Part shown: in pieces, positions 7,166 through 14,043 of the stretch
How positions within the stretch are numbered: position 1 is the first letter of the stretch
How the letters are laid out: the number at the start of each line of letters is the position of its first letter
DNA from: Campylobacterales bacterium
Lineage (GTDB): Bacteria > Campylobacterota > Campylobacteria > Campylobacterales > Hydrogenimonadaceae
DNA: 18,752 nucleotides
Assembly: GCA_027067015.1 (NCBI GenBank)
Contig: JAMOMS010000019.1
Location: 1-18,752, forward strand
Reading direction: 5' to 3'
Notes under the pieces: generated by a model
What the model saw: only the letters and a program-made list of their open reading frames with translations
What the model was told of the DNA's origin: nothing
Database searches by the model: none
Position numbers and translations under genes: made by a program

Positions 7166-7444
7166 CTAACCGATCTGGTCCCAACGATCTTCCATTCCAA
7201 ACGGCACGTTCACCACCTCGATCTCGGGATGGATCTCAATCCGAATCTGCCGCTCCACACCGTACTTGAGCGTCTCGTGACTGCTGGCGCAACCCACGCA
7301 CGCGCCCTGTAACTGCACATACACACGTCCCGATTTGACCCCAAGCAGTTCAATGCCGCCGCCGTCAAGGGCAAGGGAGGGACGGATCTTCTCAATCACC
7401 CCCGCCACGGCCGAAAAGAGTTCGTCATCGGAAAACGGGATCAT
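7166..7444 (-). CDS. NifU C-terminal-domain (NFU) Fe-S cluster carrier
   Basis: A 92-aa stand-alone NFU domain that binds a [4Fe-4S] cluster between two subunits and delivers it to apo-proteins. Key features are IRPSLALDGGGIELLGV, typical of the NFU fold, and the CxxC cluster ligand pair Cys49-Cys52 in GACVGCASS. The ATG at 7444 has GAGGAG 6 nt upstream. A longer in-frame start at 7483 falls inside the -10 box of the promoter and cannot be transcribed from it, so it is rejected. This is the first gene of the nifU-to-tkt operon. It lacks the N-terminal scaffold domain of full NifU. Confidence 0.92.
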   Translation of the reverse strand: MIPFSDDELFSAVAGVIEKIRPSLALDGGGIELLGVKSGRVYVQLQGACVGCASSHETLKYGVERQIRIEIHPEIEVVNVPFGMEDRWDQIG

Positions 7445-7478
7445 GGCGCGCTCCTCGTTGGGATGGGAAATCGCGCTA

Positions 7479-7507
7479 ATCATAACAAAAAAGCGCTACT
7501 TTGGCAA
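7479..7507 (-). promoter_or_regulatory. sigma70-type promoter for the nifU-murE-tkt operon
   Basis: On the minus strand, TTGCCA (-35, 7502-7507), a 17-nt spacer and TATGAT (-10, 7479-7484) give five of six matches at the -10 and four of six at the -35. Transcription would start near 7472, about 28 nt before the nifU ATG. It lies just after the rplQ terminator, so it starts an independent unit. Confidence 0.75.
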
Positions 7508-7517
7508 CAAAAAAATT

Positions 7518-7571
7518 TAGGAAAAAAGAAGATAGAAAAGAAGAAGGTTATCTCTTCCCCCGAAGGGGAAG
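7518..7571 (-). terminator. intrinsic terminator of the ribosomal protein supercluster
   Basis: Eight nt after the rplQ stop, CTTCCCC and GGGGAAG form a perfect 7-bp stem closed by a UUCG tetraloop (7554-7571), an unusually stable form. A pyrimidine-rich, U-rich tail (CUUCUUCUUUUCUAUCUUCUUUUUU in pieces) follows rather than an immediate U-run. Position at the end of rplQ and before a new promoter supports termination. Confidence 0.8.
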
Positions 7572-7579
7572 CAAGAGCG

Positions 7580-7930
7580 TTATACCAGCTCGATAATCGC
7601 CATCTCCGCGGAGTCTCCGCGGCGTTGGCGTGTTTTGATGATGCGGGTGTATCCGCCGTTGCGATCGGCATATTTGGGCGCGATCTCTTCCACCATCTTT
7701 TTGGTGGCATTTTTGTCTTGCAATTTGGCAAAAATAGCGCGATGCGCGTTAAAATCGCCCGCTTTGGCCCGAGTGACCATCTTCTCAAATACACTGCGAA
7801 GCGTTTTGGCCTTGGCCAGCGTCGTCTCGATCCGGCCGTGCTCGATCAGGGCGATCGAAAGGTTTTTGAGCAAAGCAGCGCGATGAGAGGAGGTACGGCT
7901 CAGTTTGCGATATCCATGTCGATGTCTCAT
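7580..7930 (-). CDS. rplQ: 50S ribosomal protein L17
   Basis: Large-subunit protein at the end of the alpha operon, 116 aa, the usual bacterial length. It begins with the L17 signature [23 protein letters not shown], read here as RHRHGYRKL and [11 protein letters not shown], and contains [12 protein letters not shown] and a conserved [15 protein letters not shown] near the C-terminus. AAGGAT lies 6-7 nt before the ATG. It follows rpoA by 5 nt and is followed by the supercluster terminator, as in most bacteria. Confidence 0.97.
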   Translation of the reverse strand: MRHRHGYRKLSRTSSHRAALLKNLSIALIEHGRIETTLAKAKTLRSVFEKMVTRAKAGDFNAHRAIFAKLQDKNATKKMVEEIAPKYADRNGGYTRIIKTRQRRGDSAEMAIIELV

Positions 7931-7935
7931 CGTCT

Positions 7936-8952
7936 TTATCCTTCGTTGGTTTGATTTTTATGTGATTCAATGCGTTTTTTGAGTTGCTCGGCCGCCTCGT
8001 CGTCCAGTTCGGTATCGACGGGGAAGCCCGCCTCTTCCAGTTTCGTTTTGATCTCTTCCAGCGACTTTTTACCCAAATTCTTGATCTCTTTAAGCTCGTT
8101 TTCGCTCATCAAAACCAGCTCGCCGATAAACTTGATACCGGCACGCTCTAATGAGTTGAAGCTTCTGGCGCTCAGGCCCAAAGCGTCAAGACCTTGCATC
8201 AGTTTTTTGACAATCGGCGCCTCTTCGGTCTTGGTCGCGGTATCGGCGGCCACATCGATGTCAAGAATGTTGTTGAAGACACTCATCTGGCGGTACATCA
8301 CCTCGATGGTGTGCTTAAATGCCGTCACCGGGTCGATCTGCCCGTCGGTCTCGATATCGAAAACGATCTTCTCATAGTTGGGGTTGTCCTCAACCAGCAT
8401 ATTCTCAATGGAGTAGTTGGCGGCACGTACCGGCGTAAAGAAGGCATCCAGCGCGATGTAACCTTCCGGAAGCGCGTCGCGAAGATCTTCGCTGGGCACA
8501 TAACCGATACCCTGATGAATGAGAATGCTGAAATTGAGTTCAGCGTCTTCGTTGAGGGTGGCCAAAAAGCCGTCGGGCGTCACGACATCGACCTGGTCGT
8601 TGGCCAGGTCGGCCCCGGTGATCTCCTTGGGCCCGCTGAAGCTGTAGCTCACTTCCACCTCTTTCTCATCCCCTTTAATTTTAAATCGCAGGTTTTTGAG
8701 ATTGATGATGAAAACCGCCACATCCTCAAGCATACCGCGGATGGAATCAAATTCGTGCGAGGCCCCTTCGATTTTGATGCCGATCGGCGCGTACCCGATG
8801 GTACTGCCCAAAAGCAGTCTGCGGATCGGATGGGCCAAAGAGACCGCGTACCCCGTCTCGAAGGGGTAGGCGACAATGCGCATCCGGTTCTCTCCGGTCT
8901 GCTCGATCTCGACCTCGCTCGGCATAAAGGGTGATGTTTTGATTCGTTTCAT
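7936..8952 (-). CDS. rpoA: DNA-directed RNA polymerase subunit alpha
   Basis: Alpha subunit that nucleates RNA polymerase assembly and contacts upstream promoter DNA and activators. It has 338 aa. The N-terminal domain holds the dimer and beta-contact motifs ([20 protein letters not shown] and the [13 protein letters not shown] region). After an acidic linker the C-terminal domain has [19 protein letters not shown] and [17 protein letters not shown], the helix-hairpin-helix DNA-binding fold. The ATG at 8952 is chosen with GCGAG 6 nt upstream; a TTG two codons earlier is also in frame. The gene sits between rpsD and rplQ in the normal alpha operon order. Confidence 0.97.
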   Translation of the reverse strand: MKRIKTSPFMPSEVEIEQTGENRMRIVAYPFETGYAVSLAHPIRRLLLGSTIGYAPIGIKIEGASHEFDSIRGMLEDVAVFIINLKNLRFKIKGDEKEVEVSYSFSGPKEITGADLANDQVDVVTPDGFLATLNEDAELNFSILIHQGIGYVPSEDLRDALPEGYIALDAFFTPVRAANYSIENMLVEDNPNYEKIVFDIETDGQIDPVTAFKHTIEVMYRQMSVFNNILDIDVAADTATKTEEAPIVKKLMQGLDALGLSARSFNSLERAGIKFIGELVLMSENELKEIKNLGKKSLEEIKTKLEEAGFPVDTELDDEAAEQLKKRIESHKNQTNEG

Positions 8953-8972
8953 GGGCAACTCGCTTATGGGTT

Positions 8973-9599
8973 TTATTTGCTGTAAAGCTCGACGATCAGA
9001 CGCTCTTCTACAGGAATAACGACCTCTTCACGTTCGGGAATCCGGGTAAAGATGCCGAATACTTTGTCGTGATCCACATCAACCCACGGGGCGATACCGG
9101 TTTGACGGGTCAGCTCCATGGCCCGCTGGATCTGCGGGTTGTTTTTGCTCTTTTCGCGAATCTCGATCTTCTGACCGGGTTTAACGCGATAAGAAGGGAT
9201 ATTCACCCGTTTACCGTCAACCAGCACGTGACCGTGGGTCACCAGTTGGCGGGCAAACGCGCGGGTCGTGGCAAATCCCATCCGGTATACCACGTTATCC
9301 AGTCGGCGCTCCAGCAGGGCAATCAGGTTCTCCCCGGTGTTGCCGTCCATACGACTGGCGTCTTTGAAGAGTCGGCGGAATTGCTTTTCCGCGACACCGT
9401 ACATATACTTGGCTTTCTGTTTCTCGCGCAACTGCAGGCCGTACTGGCTGATTTTCGCGCGTCTTTGTCCATGCTGACCGGGTGCGTAGGGGCGCTTGTC
9501 CAGGGCGCTCTTGCCCGCCAGACGTCTTTCACCCTTGAGTCCGAGACTCACACCCAGGCGGCGTTCGATCTTCTCTACAGGTCCTCTATATCGTGCCAT
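8973..9599 (-). CDS. rpsD: 30S ribosomal protein S4
   Basis: Primary 16S rRNA-binding assembly protein of 208 aa. The N-terminus reads [16 protein letters not shown] and lacks the CxxC zinc ligands found in the zinc form, so this is the zinc-free type. [12 protein letters not shown] and the S4 RNA-binding domain ([20 protein letters not shown], then [16 protein letters not shown]) are intact. AAGGGG precedes the ATG by 6-7 nt. In some bacteria S4 represses its own operon at a pseudoknot near rpsM; no such structure was identified here. Confidence 0.97.
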   Translation of the reverse strand: MARYRGPVEKIERRLGVSLGLKGERRLAGKSALDKRPYAPGQHGQRRAKISQYGLQLREKQKAKYMYGVAEKQFRRLFKDASRMDGNTGENLIALLERRLDNVVYRMGFATTRAFARQLVTHGHVLVDGKRVNIPSYRVKPGQKIEIREKSKNNPQIQRAMELTRQTGIAPWVDVDHDKVFGIFTRIPEREEVVIPVEERLIVELYSK

Positions 9600-9608
9600 C
9601 TCGTCCCC

Positions 9609-10001
9609 TTATACTCGTCGTCGTTTCGGCGGTCTACAGCCGTTATGCGGAAGCGGTGTGATATCTTTGAACCACATCACGCGAATGCCCTCAATAGCGC
9701 CGACACTCTTTACAGCCGTTTCGCGGCCACTGCCGGGGCCCTGCACTTTGATGCCCACCTCTTTGATGCCGTGTTCCATCGCTTTGGCCATGGCGTCTTC
9801 CACGGCCTGCTGAGCGGCGTAAGGGGTCGATTTTTTGCTACCTTTAAAACCCAGTGAACCGGCACTGCTCCAGGCAATGACGTTACCGGCTTCGTCGGTG
9901 ACGGTAATGACCGTGTTGTTATAGGTTGCCGTAATATAGACAACGCCACGGGCGATATTCTTTTTGACGACCTTTTTTCTGGTTGCTTTACGTTTTGCCA
10001 C
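9609..10001 (-). CDS. rpsK: 30S ribosomal protein S11
   Basis: Platform protein of the small subunit, 130 aa, the standard length. Conserved segments are [38 protein letters not shown], and the C-terminal [13 protein letters not shown] and [16 protein letters not shown]. The order rpsM-rpsK-rpsD-rpoA-rplQ is the classic alpha operon. The gap to rpsD is 9 nt and the gap from rpsM is 10 nt, so the genes are co-transcribed. Confidence 0.97.
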   Translation of the reverse strand: MAKRKATRKKVVKKNIARGVVYITATYNNTVITVTDEAGNVIAWSSAGSLGFKGSKKSTPYAAQQAVEDAMAKAMEHGIKEVGIKVQGPGSGRETAVKSVGAIEGIRVMWFKDITPLPHNGCRPPKRRRV

Positions 10002-10011
10002 GTGCTACTCC

Positions 10012-10380
10012 TTACTTGCTTGCCGCGCCGACGGTTTTACGCTTACCCTTGCGGGTGCGGGCGTTGGTCTTGGTTTTCTGACCCCGTACGGGCAGTCCGC
10101 GCCGATGGCGAAGGCCGCGGTAGTTCCCCAGGTCCATCAACGCTTTGATGTCCATGGCCACTTTTTTCCGCAGATCCCCTTCCACCATATAGTTTTCCTG
10201 GATCTCTTTGCGGATGGCCGCCGCCTCTTCCTCGCTCAGTTCATAGACGCGCTTGTCATAGCTGATACCGGTCGCGTCCAGAATTTTGCGGGATGTGGTG
10301 AGGCCGATGCCGTAGATGTATGTCAGCGCATACTCCATCCGTTTCTTCTTGGGAAGATCAACACCTGCAATACGTGCCAT
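10012..10380 (-). CDS. rpsM: 30S ribosomal protein S13
   Basis: Head protein of the small subunit that contacts tRNA and the inter-subunit bridge; 122 aa. It begins [20 protein letters not shown], followed by the helix-hairpin-helix [12 protein letters not shown], and ends in the basic tail with [24 protein letters not shown], seen as [12 protein letters not shown] and TNARTRKG. It lies 3 nt after rpmJ and starts the rpsM-rplQ portion of the alpha operon. Confidence 0.97.
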   Translation of the reverse strand: MARIAGVDLPKKKRMEYALTYIYGIGLTTSRKILDATGISYDKRVYELSEEEAAAIRKEIQENYMVEGDLRKKVAMDIKALMDLGNYRGLRHRRGLPVRGQKTKTNARTRKGKRKTVGAASK

Positions 10381-10383
10381 CTT

Positions 10384-10497
10384 TTATCCTTGTCTCTGTT
10401 TGTGTTTGGGGTTGACACAGATGACGCGAACAATGCCTTTGCGTTTGATGATCTTGCATTTGTCGCACATCTTCTTAACCGAAGGTCTGACTTTCAT
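10384..10497 (-). CDS. rpmJ: 50S ribosomal protein L36
   Basis: Smallest large-subunit protein, 37 aa, easily missed because of its size. It begins [15 protein letters not shown] and continues [19 protein letters not shown] before ending in RQG. The zinc ribbon ligands Cys11, Cys14, Cys27 and His32 are all present, so this is the zinc-binding form. AAAGGAG lies 6-7 nt before the ATG. Unlike in most related operons, it is separated from infA by a 439-nt hairpin-rich stretch, and a hairpin ends only a few bases before its ribosome site. Confidence 0.97.
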   Translation of the reverse strand: MKVRPSVKKMCDKCKIIKRKGIVRVICVNPKHKQRQG

Positions 10498-10514
10498 TAT
10501 TGACTCCTTTACAC

Positions 10515-10539
10515 GCCACAACGGCAAAGCCGCTTTGGC
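10515..10539 (-). repeat. hairpin just upstream of the rpmJ ribosome site
   Basis: In the transcript, GCCAAAGCGGC and GCCGTTGTGGC pair as an 11-nt stem with one A.G mismatch and one G.U pair around a UUU loop. Its base lies about 5 nt before the AAAGGAG of rpmJ. It could affect rpmJ translation or simply belong to the hairpin array. Confidence 0.5.
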
Positions 10540-10574
10540 TACGATGACTCTGCGTCCGCTTCGGTAGCGGGCCC

Positions 10575-10590
10575 GCCGCGCTGGCGCGGC
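10575..10590 (-). repeat. perfect 6-bp GC hairpin with 4-nt loop
   Basis: GCCGCG and CGCGGC flank CCAG in the transcript. The adjoining GCGGGCCCGC (10567-10576) is itself a 10-bp palindrome, so alternative pairings are possible. Confidence 0.5.
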
Positions 10591-10593
10591 TTC

Positions 10594-10619
10594 GATGAAA
10601 GGCGCTTCGCTTTTTCATC
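10594..10619 (-). repeat. 7-bp inverted repeat GATGAAA/TTTCATC
   Basis: Arms at 10594-10600 and 10613-10619 are perfectly complementary. The 12-nt interior can add a GCG/CGC pairing around a 3-nt loop, giving a two-part stem. Confidence 0.5.
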
Positions 10620-10622
10620 AGT

Positions 10623-10641
10623 AGAGGCGAAACATACCTCT
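10623..10641 (-). repeat. 5-bp inverted repeat AGAGG/CCTCT
   Basis: Arms flank a 9-nt loop; two further pairs form outside a bulged A, reaching 10621 and 10644. It is weak alone but part of the array. Confidence 0.35.
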
Positions 10642-10705
10642 TACGGACAGACACAGAGCAACGCATACCTGTAAACCTTGAGCGGCTTTAAGGAAACAGC
10701 GAGAA

Positions 10706-10721
10706 ACGGCGCATACGCCGT
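10706..10721 (-). repeat. perfect 6-bp GC hairpin ACGGCG/CGCCGT
   Basis: The arms enclose a TATG loop in the transcript (CATA on the plus strand). The compact GC-rich stem should fold readily. Confidence 0.5.
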
Positions 10722-10756
10722 AAAAGCGACGGACTGCCCGCTCCCCGCAACCCGCT

Positions 10757-10779
10757 CAAAAAACCGCCTTCACGGTTTT
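10757..10779 (-). terminator. terminator-like hairpin inside the infA-rpmJ gap
   Basis: In the transcript AAAACCG and CGGTTTT pair over 7 bp around a TGAAGG loop, and the 3' arm runs into six consecutive U residues, the form of an A-tract/U-tract intrinsic terminator. Only three of the pairs are G-C, so termination would be partial at best. If active, it would reduce read-through from secY-map-infA into rpmJ-rplQ. Confidence 0.35.
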
Positions 10780-10795
10780 GCACTGAACAACAAAC

Positions 10796-10807
10796 CCAAA
10801 ATTTTGG
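10796..10807. repeat. 12-bp perfect palindrome CCAAAATTTTGG
   Basis: A self-complementary AT-rich dodecamer in the middle of the array, on a local AT-rich patch. It has no loop, so it suits a dimeric protein site better than an RNA hairpin; chance is also possible. Confidence 0.4.
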
Positions 10808-10824
10808 AATTTGTCCCCGAAACA

Positions 10825-10848
10825 GGTTTGGCGAATGTCTGCCAAACC
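10825..10848 (-). repeat. perfect 8-bp inverted repeat GGTTTGGC/GCCAAACC
   Basis: Arms at 10825-10832 and 10841-10848 flank an 8-nt loop. It has the same loop length as the neighbouring 9-bp repeat 5 nt away, so the two form a tandem pair of similar hairpins. Confidence 0.6.
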
Positions 10849-10853
10849 GACCC

Positions 10854-10879
10854 TTGCATAAGCAGTGCGCCTTATGCAA
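10854..10879 (-). repeat. perfect 9-bp inverted repeat TTGCATAAG/CTTATGCAA
   Basis: Arms at 10854-10862 and 10871-10879 flank an 8-nt loop, with a further G.U pair possible. It is the longest uninterrupted stem in the array and the first strong one after infA. Confidence 0.6.
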
Positions 10880-10911
10880 AACTCCTTCACATAGATGGAA
10901 AAGGGGATGGA

Positions 10912-10940
10912 ATGATACCTTAAGCCAACTTACAGGTCAC
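10912..10940 (-). promoter_or_regulatory. weak promoter candidate at the infA stop codon
   Basis: GTGACC (10935-10940, four of six to TTGACA, overlapping the infA TGA), a 17-nt spacer and TATCAT (10912-10917, five of six to TATAAT). A start near 10905 would transcribe the whole hairpin array and then rpmJ-rplQ. The spacing is ideal but the -35 is poor. Confidence 0.25.
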
Positions 10941-11155
10941 TTATACCGATAGGTTATGCGACCTTTATCAAGGCTGTAGGGCGTCAACTCCACTTTCACC
11001 CTGTCTCCGGGAAGGATTCGGATATAGTGCATACGCATCTTGCCGGCGATATGACACAAAATCACGTGCCCGTTGTCCAACTCCACCCGAAAGGTCGCGT
11101 TGGGCAGGGCTTCGATCACCTTGCCGTCAATCTCGATTACATCATCTTTTGCCAT
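10937..11155 (-). CDS. infA: translation initiation factor IF-1
   Basis: 72-aa S1/OB-fold protein that binds the ribosomal A site during initiation. The sequence [20 protein letters not shown] is followed by [20 protein letters not shown] and [28 protein letters not shown] ([20 protein letters not shown] at most here), all canonical. AAGGAG lies 6-7 nt before the ATG. It follows map by 9 nt, but the next gene, rpmJ, is unusually far away. Confidence 0.97.
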   Translation of the reverse strand: MAKDDVIEIDGKVIEALPNATFRVELDNGHVILCHIAGKMRMHYIRILPGDRVKVELTPYSLDKGRITYRYK

Positions 11156-11164
11156 TTTCTCTCC

Positions 11165-11923
11165 TTAGGGTTGCGAAAGTATTTCCGCTTTGCCGTCAAT
11201 GACGGCCACCGTATGTTCATAGTGGCTGGTGCGTTTGCCGTCTTCGCTCACAACCGACCACTTATCCTCCAAAATTCTGGGCACGCCGCTCTTTTGGCAG
11301 ATCATCGGCTCAATGCAAAAGACCATGCCGTTTTTGATCTTGGGCCCACTCTTGGGTGAGCCGTGCTCAAGATAGTTGGGGATCTCCGGCTCCTCGTGGG
11401 GCTTACGCCCGATACCGTGCCCACAGAAGTTGAGCAAAGGCTTATATCCCCGCCCTTCGATAAAACGCTGAAGTTCCAGGCTCAGCTCTTTGAAGCGCAA
11501 TCCTGGTTTGATCACCTCAATGGCGTGATAGAGGGCCTCTTTGGCGCACATGATCAGTCGTTCATCTTCCTCGCTGACACCGCCGATCGGCATGGTAACG
11601 GCCGCGTCACCGTACCAGCCGTCTACCTCGGTGCCGATATCCAGCCCCAGAATGTCACCCTCTTTGACAACCATTTCATCGGGAATACCGTGGATGATTA
11701 CTTCGTTCAAAGAGGTACAGACGGCGGCGGGAAAACCGTAGAGGCCTTTGAAGGAGGGGCGGGCACCCTGCTTGCGCAAAAACGCCTCACCCATGGCGTC
11801 GATCTCTTTGAGTGTCATGCCGGGCTTGACGCTCTCTTGCAAGTAGGCGAGGGTCTCGCCCACAATGCGGTTGGCGACACGAAGTTTTTCGATGTCGCCC
11901 CGCTTGCGGATGGCAATACCCAT
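11165..11923 (-). CDS. map: methionine aminopeptidase, type I
   Basis: Removes the initiator methionine from nascent proteins; cytosolic dimetal hydrolase of 252 aa. All five metal ligands are visible: Asp95 and Asp106 in DIGTEVDGWYGDAA, His169 in GHGIGRKPHEEP, Glu205 in FCIEPM, and Glu236 in SHYEHTV. His78 in IIHGIPD matches the substrate-side histidine. The N-terminal zinc-finger extension of some families is absent. The ATG shares one base with the secY stop (TGATG), so secY and map are coupled. Campylobacterota lack the intervening adk that Firmicutes have here. Confidence 0.97.
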   Translation of the reverse strand: MGIAIRKRGDIEKLRVANRIVGETLAYLQESVKPGMTLKEIDAMGEAFLRKQGARPSFKGLYGFPAAVCTSLNEVIIHGIPDEMVVKEGDILGLDIGTEVDGWYGDAAVTMPIGGVSEEDERLIMCAKEALYHAIEVIKPGLRFKELSLELQRFIEGRGYKPLLNFCGHGIGRKPHEEPEIPNYLEHGSPKSGPKIKNGMVFCIEPMICQKSGVPRILEDKWSVVSEDGKRTSHYEHTVAVIDGKAEILSQP

Positions 11924-13185
11924 CAGAGCCCTACCGCACTGAGCGTTTCATATTTGCTCATGTAGATCTGGGCTTCGATTTTTCGCATGGTATCCAGGGC
12001 CACCTGCACCACGATCAGCACCGCGGTGCCGCCGAAGTAGAAGGGAACCCCCATGCTCTTGACCAAAACCCAGGGAAGCGTGGAGATGATAGCCAGGTAG
12101 ATCGCCCCCCAGAAGGTCAGGCGACTGGCCACTTCGTTCAAAAACTCCGCCGTACTCTCGCCGGGCCGCACGCCGGGAATAAAGCCGCCCTGACGTTTGA
12201 GGTTGTCGGCGATATCCTTGGCGTTAAAGACAATGGAGGCATAAAAGTAGGCGAAGAAGATCACCAGCAGGAACATCATAATATTGAAGGTGTAACTGTT
12301 GGGGTTGAGAAAATCGGAAATTTTCTGGATGATCGGGTTGGTTGACGCCTGCAAAATGGTGCTGGGGAACATCAAAATCGCCGAGGCGAAGATGGGCGGA
12401 ATAACGCCTGAGAGGTTCAGCTTGATGGGAATATAGTTCATCACCCGCTTGTTCTGGTTTTGCATCATAACCTTGCGCGAATAGCTCACAGGCACCCGCC
12501 GTTCTCCCAATTCCACATAGATAATGAAGCCGACGGTGGCGATGATGATGGCAAGAATCGCCAACACGACCAGGAAGTTGAGCTCACCGGTATTGACCAG
12601 GTTGATCGTGCCGCCGATGGCGGTAGGAATGGAGCTTACAATTCCGGCGAAGATAATGAGCGAGATACCGTTGCCCACGCCCCGCTGGGTGATCTGCTCA
12701 CCGATCCACATCAAAAGCATCGTACCCGTCAACATCGAAAAGGCCGCCATAATGATGAATGTGGTCGAGTCGATCATGATGGCGCTCTCACCGCCCCGGC
12801 CTGTCAGGCTTTGCAGTCCGATGGCCACACCCACGGCCTGAACCAGCGTAATGGCGATGGTGGCGTAGCGGATGATCTGCATATACTTGGTCATACCGTC
12901 ACGCTCTTTTTTCATTTTGGCCAGTTCGGGAAAGGTTGCGGCGAGAAGTTCCATGATAATGGAGGCGGTGATGTAGGGCATGATACCCAGGGAGATGATA
13001 CTCAGGCGCCTGACGGCGTTGCCGCTGAACATATTGACCATGCCCAGGGCGTTGTTGGCGTTGGAATCGAAAAACTCTTTGATAACATCCACGTTGACAC
13101 CCGGAACCGGCACGTAGGCCAGAATCCGGTATGCCAACAAAAATCCCAGCGTAATGAGGATTTTGTTGACCAATGACTTTGTCAT
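11923..13185 (-). CDS. secY: protein translocase channel subunit SecY
   Basis: Pore subunit of the Sec translocon in the inner membrane, 420 aa, with about ten hydrophobic segments. The start MTKSLVNKILITLGFLLAYR is a typical first transmembrane helix; PVPGVNVD, GIMPYITASIIMELL (helix 2b/3) and KKERDGMTKYMQ follow, and the cytoplasmic loop contains GERRVPVSYSRK, the SecA/ribosome-binding region. The C-terminus keeps GGFIPGVRPGESTAEFL. It lies 2 nt after rplO and overlaps map by 1 nt, the usual end of the spc operon. Confidence 0.97.
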   Translation of the reverse strand: MTKSLVNKILITLGFLLAYRILAYVPVPGVNVDVIKEFFDSNANNALGMVNMFSGNAVRRLSIISLGIMPYITASIIMELLAATFPELAKMKKERDGMTKYMQIIRYATIAITLVQAVGVAIGLQSLTGRGGESAIMIDSTTFIIMAAFSMLTGTMLLMWIGEQITQRGVGNGISLIIFAGIVSSIPTAIGGTINLVNTGELNFLVVLAILAIIIATVGFIIYVELGERRVPVSYSRKVMMQNQNKRVMNYIPIKLNLSGVIPPIFASAILMFPSTILQASTNPIIQKISDFLNPNSYTFNIMMFLLVIFFAYFYASIVFNAKDIADNLKRQGGFIPGVRPGESTAEFLNEVASRLTFWGAIYLAIISTLPWVLVKSMGVPFYFGGTAVLIVVQVALDTMRKIEAQIYMSKYETLSAVGL

Positions 13186-13187
13186 GG

Positions 13188-13586
13188 TTATTTTCCGCTG
13201 GTGGTGATTCGCTCGTCTTTGATTTTGGCGGCAAGCTCGCGGGCTATTTTGCCGATCAATTTAACGCGCTTGTGCTGGCCCTTGATCTTGTGAACGGTCG
13301 CAAGGGTCTCCATGGTGATCTCGTCCAACTCGGCAATGGCGGGAAAGCGCTCGACGTTGATGACGTAGGGCTTTTCCACCTTGGAGCGGAAGCCGACCTT
13401 GGGAAGACGGCGCTGGATGGGCTGTTGTCCGCCCTCGAAACCGCGCTTTTGCTTGTAGCCGGTCCGCGCTTTTTGGCCTTTGTTGCCGCGGGTGGCCGTT
13501 TTGCCCATCCCGCTACCCTGACCGCGACCGACACGTTTGCGGTTTTTGGTGCTACCGGGTGCGTTGGTAAGATTGTGCAGTGACAT
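13188..13586 (-). CDS. rplO: 50S ribosomal protein L15
   Basis: Large-subunit assembly protein of 132 aa. It begins [20 protein letters not shown] and has the characteristic Gly-rich basic stretch [19 protein letters not shown] plus [20 protein letters not shown]. It is 3 nt after rpsE. In most Proteobacteria rpmD (L30) sits between rpsE and rplO; here there is no room for it. Confidence 0.97.
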   Translation of the reverse strand: MSLHNLTNAPGSTKNRKRVGRGQGSGMGKTATRGNKGQKARTGYKQKRGFEGGQQPIQRRLPKVGFRSKVEKPYVINVERFPAIAELDEITMETLATVHKIKGQHKRVKLIGKIARELAAKIKDERITTSGK

Positions 13587-13589
13587 CGC

Positions 13590-14033
13590 TTATCCTTTGA
13601 TGCGGCTCAACGCCTCAACCGTGGCGCGAACCAGGTTGTTGGGATTGTTGGAGCCGAGAGATTTGGCCAAAATATCCTTCACGCCGGCCAGTTCCAAAAC
13701 GGGACGCGCGGCGCCACCGGCGATAACCCCGGTACCTTCGCTGGCCGGTTTGAGCAGGATTCTGCTGGCGTTGTACTTGTGCTCGATATCATGAGCGATG
13801 GTTGAACCTTTGAGGTTGACCTTCACCAGGTTTTTGAACGCCTCGTCAATCCCTTTTCGGATGGCGTCAGGCACCTCTTTGGCTTTCCCCATGCCAAAAC
13901 CTACCGTTCCGTTGCGGTCGCCCACAACAACCAGAGCGGTAAACCGAAAGCGGCGACCGCCCTTGACGACTTTCGTGACACGGCCGATGTTGACGATGAC
14001 CTCTTCAAAGTCTTCTCTGTTAATATTTTCCAT
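13590..14033 (-). CDS. rpsE: 30S ribosomal protein S5
   Basis: Small-subunit protein near the decoding and mRNA entry site; 147 aa with the chosen start. It begins [19 protein letters not shown] and contains [19 protein letters not shown] and [17 protein letters not shown] of the double-stranded RNA-binding domain, then [21 protein letters not shown]. Upstream in-frame starts to 14132 would overlap rplR. Two ATG codons are adjacent at 14036 and 14033; AAGGG is 4 nt before the first and 7 nt before the second, so the second is preferred. Confidence 0.96.
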   Translation of the reverse strand: MENINREDFEEVIVNIGRVTKVVKGGRRFRFTALVVVGDRNGTVGFGMGKAKEVPDAIRKGIDEAFKNLVKVNLKGSTIAHDIEHKYNASRILLKPASEGTGVIAGGAARPVLELAGVKDILAKSLGSNNPNNLVRATVEALSRIKG

Positions 14034-14043
14034 CATGCTACCC

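Larger units (their letters stand above)
10498..10936 (-). other. 439-nt hairpin-dense stretch without a convincing gene between infA and rpmJ
   Basis: This gap sits in an operon where other gaps are below about 15 nt. In the transcript direction it contains, in order, inverted repeats at 10854-10879, 10825-10848, 10796-10807, 10760-10779, 10706-10721, 10623-10641, 10594-10619, 10575-10590 and 10515-10539. Several frames stay open for 44-81 codons on both strands, but no peptide looks like a known family, codon use is not protein-like, and cysteines and arginines are scattered. A GTG with no ribosome site opens a 44-codon minus frame. A weak promoter candidate lies at its upstream end. Possible identities are a structured RNA leader of the rpmJ-rplQ segment, or a dispersed intergenic repeat inserted in the operon. 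I cannot tell these apart from one copy. Confidence 0.6.

Noticed and set aside
10475..10666. 63-codon minus-strand frame overlapping the rpmJ start
   Set aside because: It overlaps the true L36 gene out of frame and its Arg/Ser-rich peptide looks random.
10749..10883. 44-codon minus-strand frame starting at GTG in the infA-rpmJ gap
   Set aside because: It lacks a ribosome site, starts with a rare codon and reads through two perfect hairpins. I could not support it as a gene, although it would deserve a homology search.
10678..10923. 81-codon plus-strand frame in the infA-rpmJ gap
   Set aside because: It runs against the operon, has no ribosome site and no recognisable domain, and spans several inverted repeats. 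Similar-length frames are open on the opposite strand of the same DNA.
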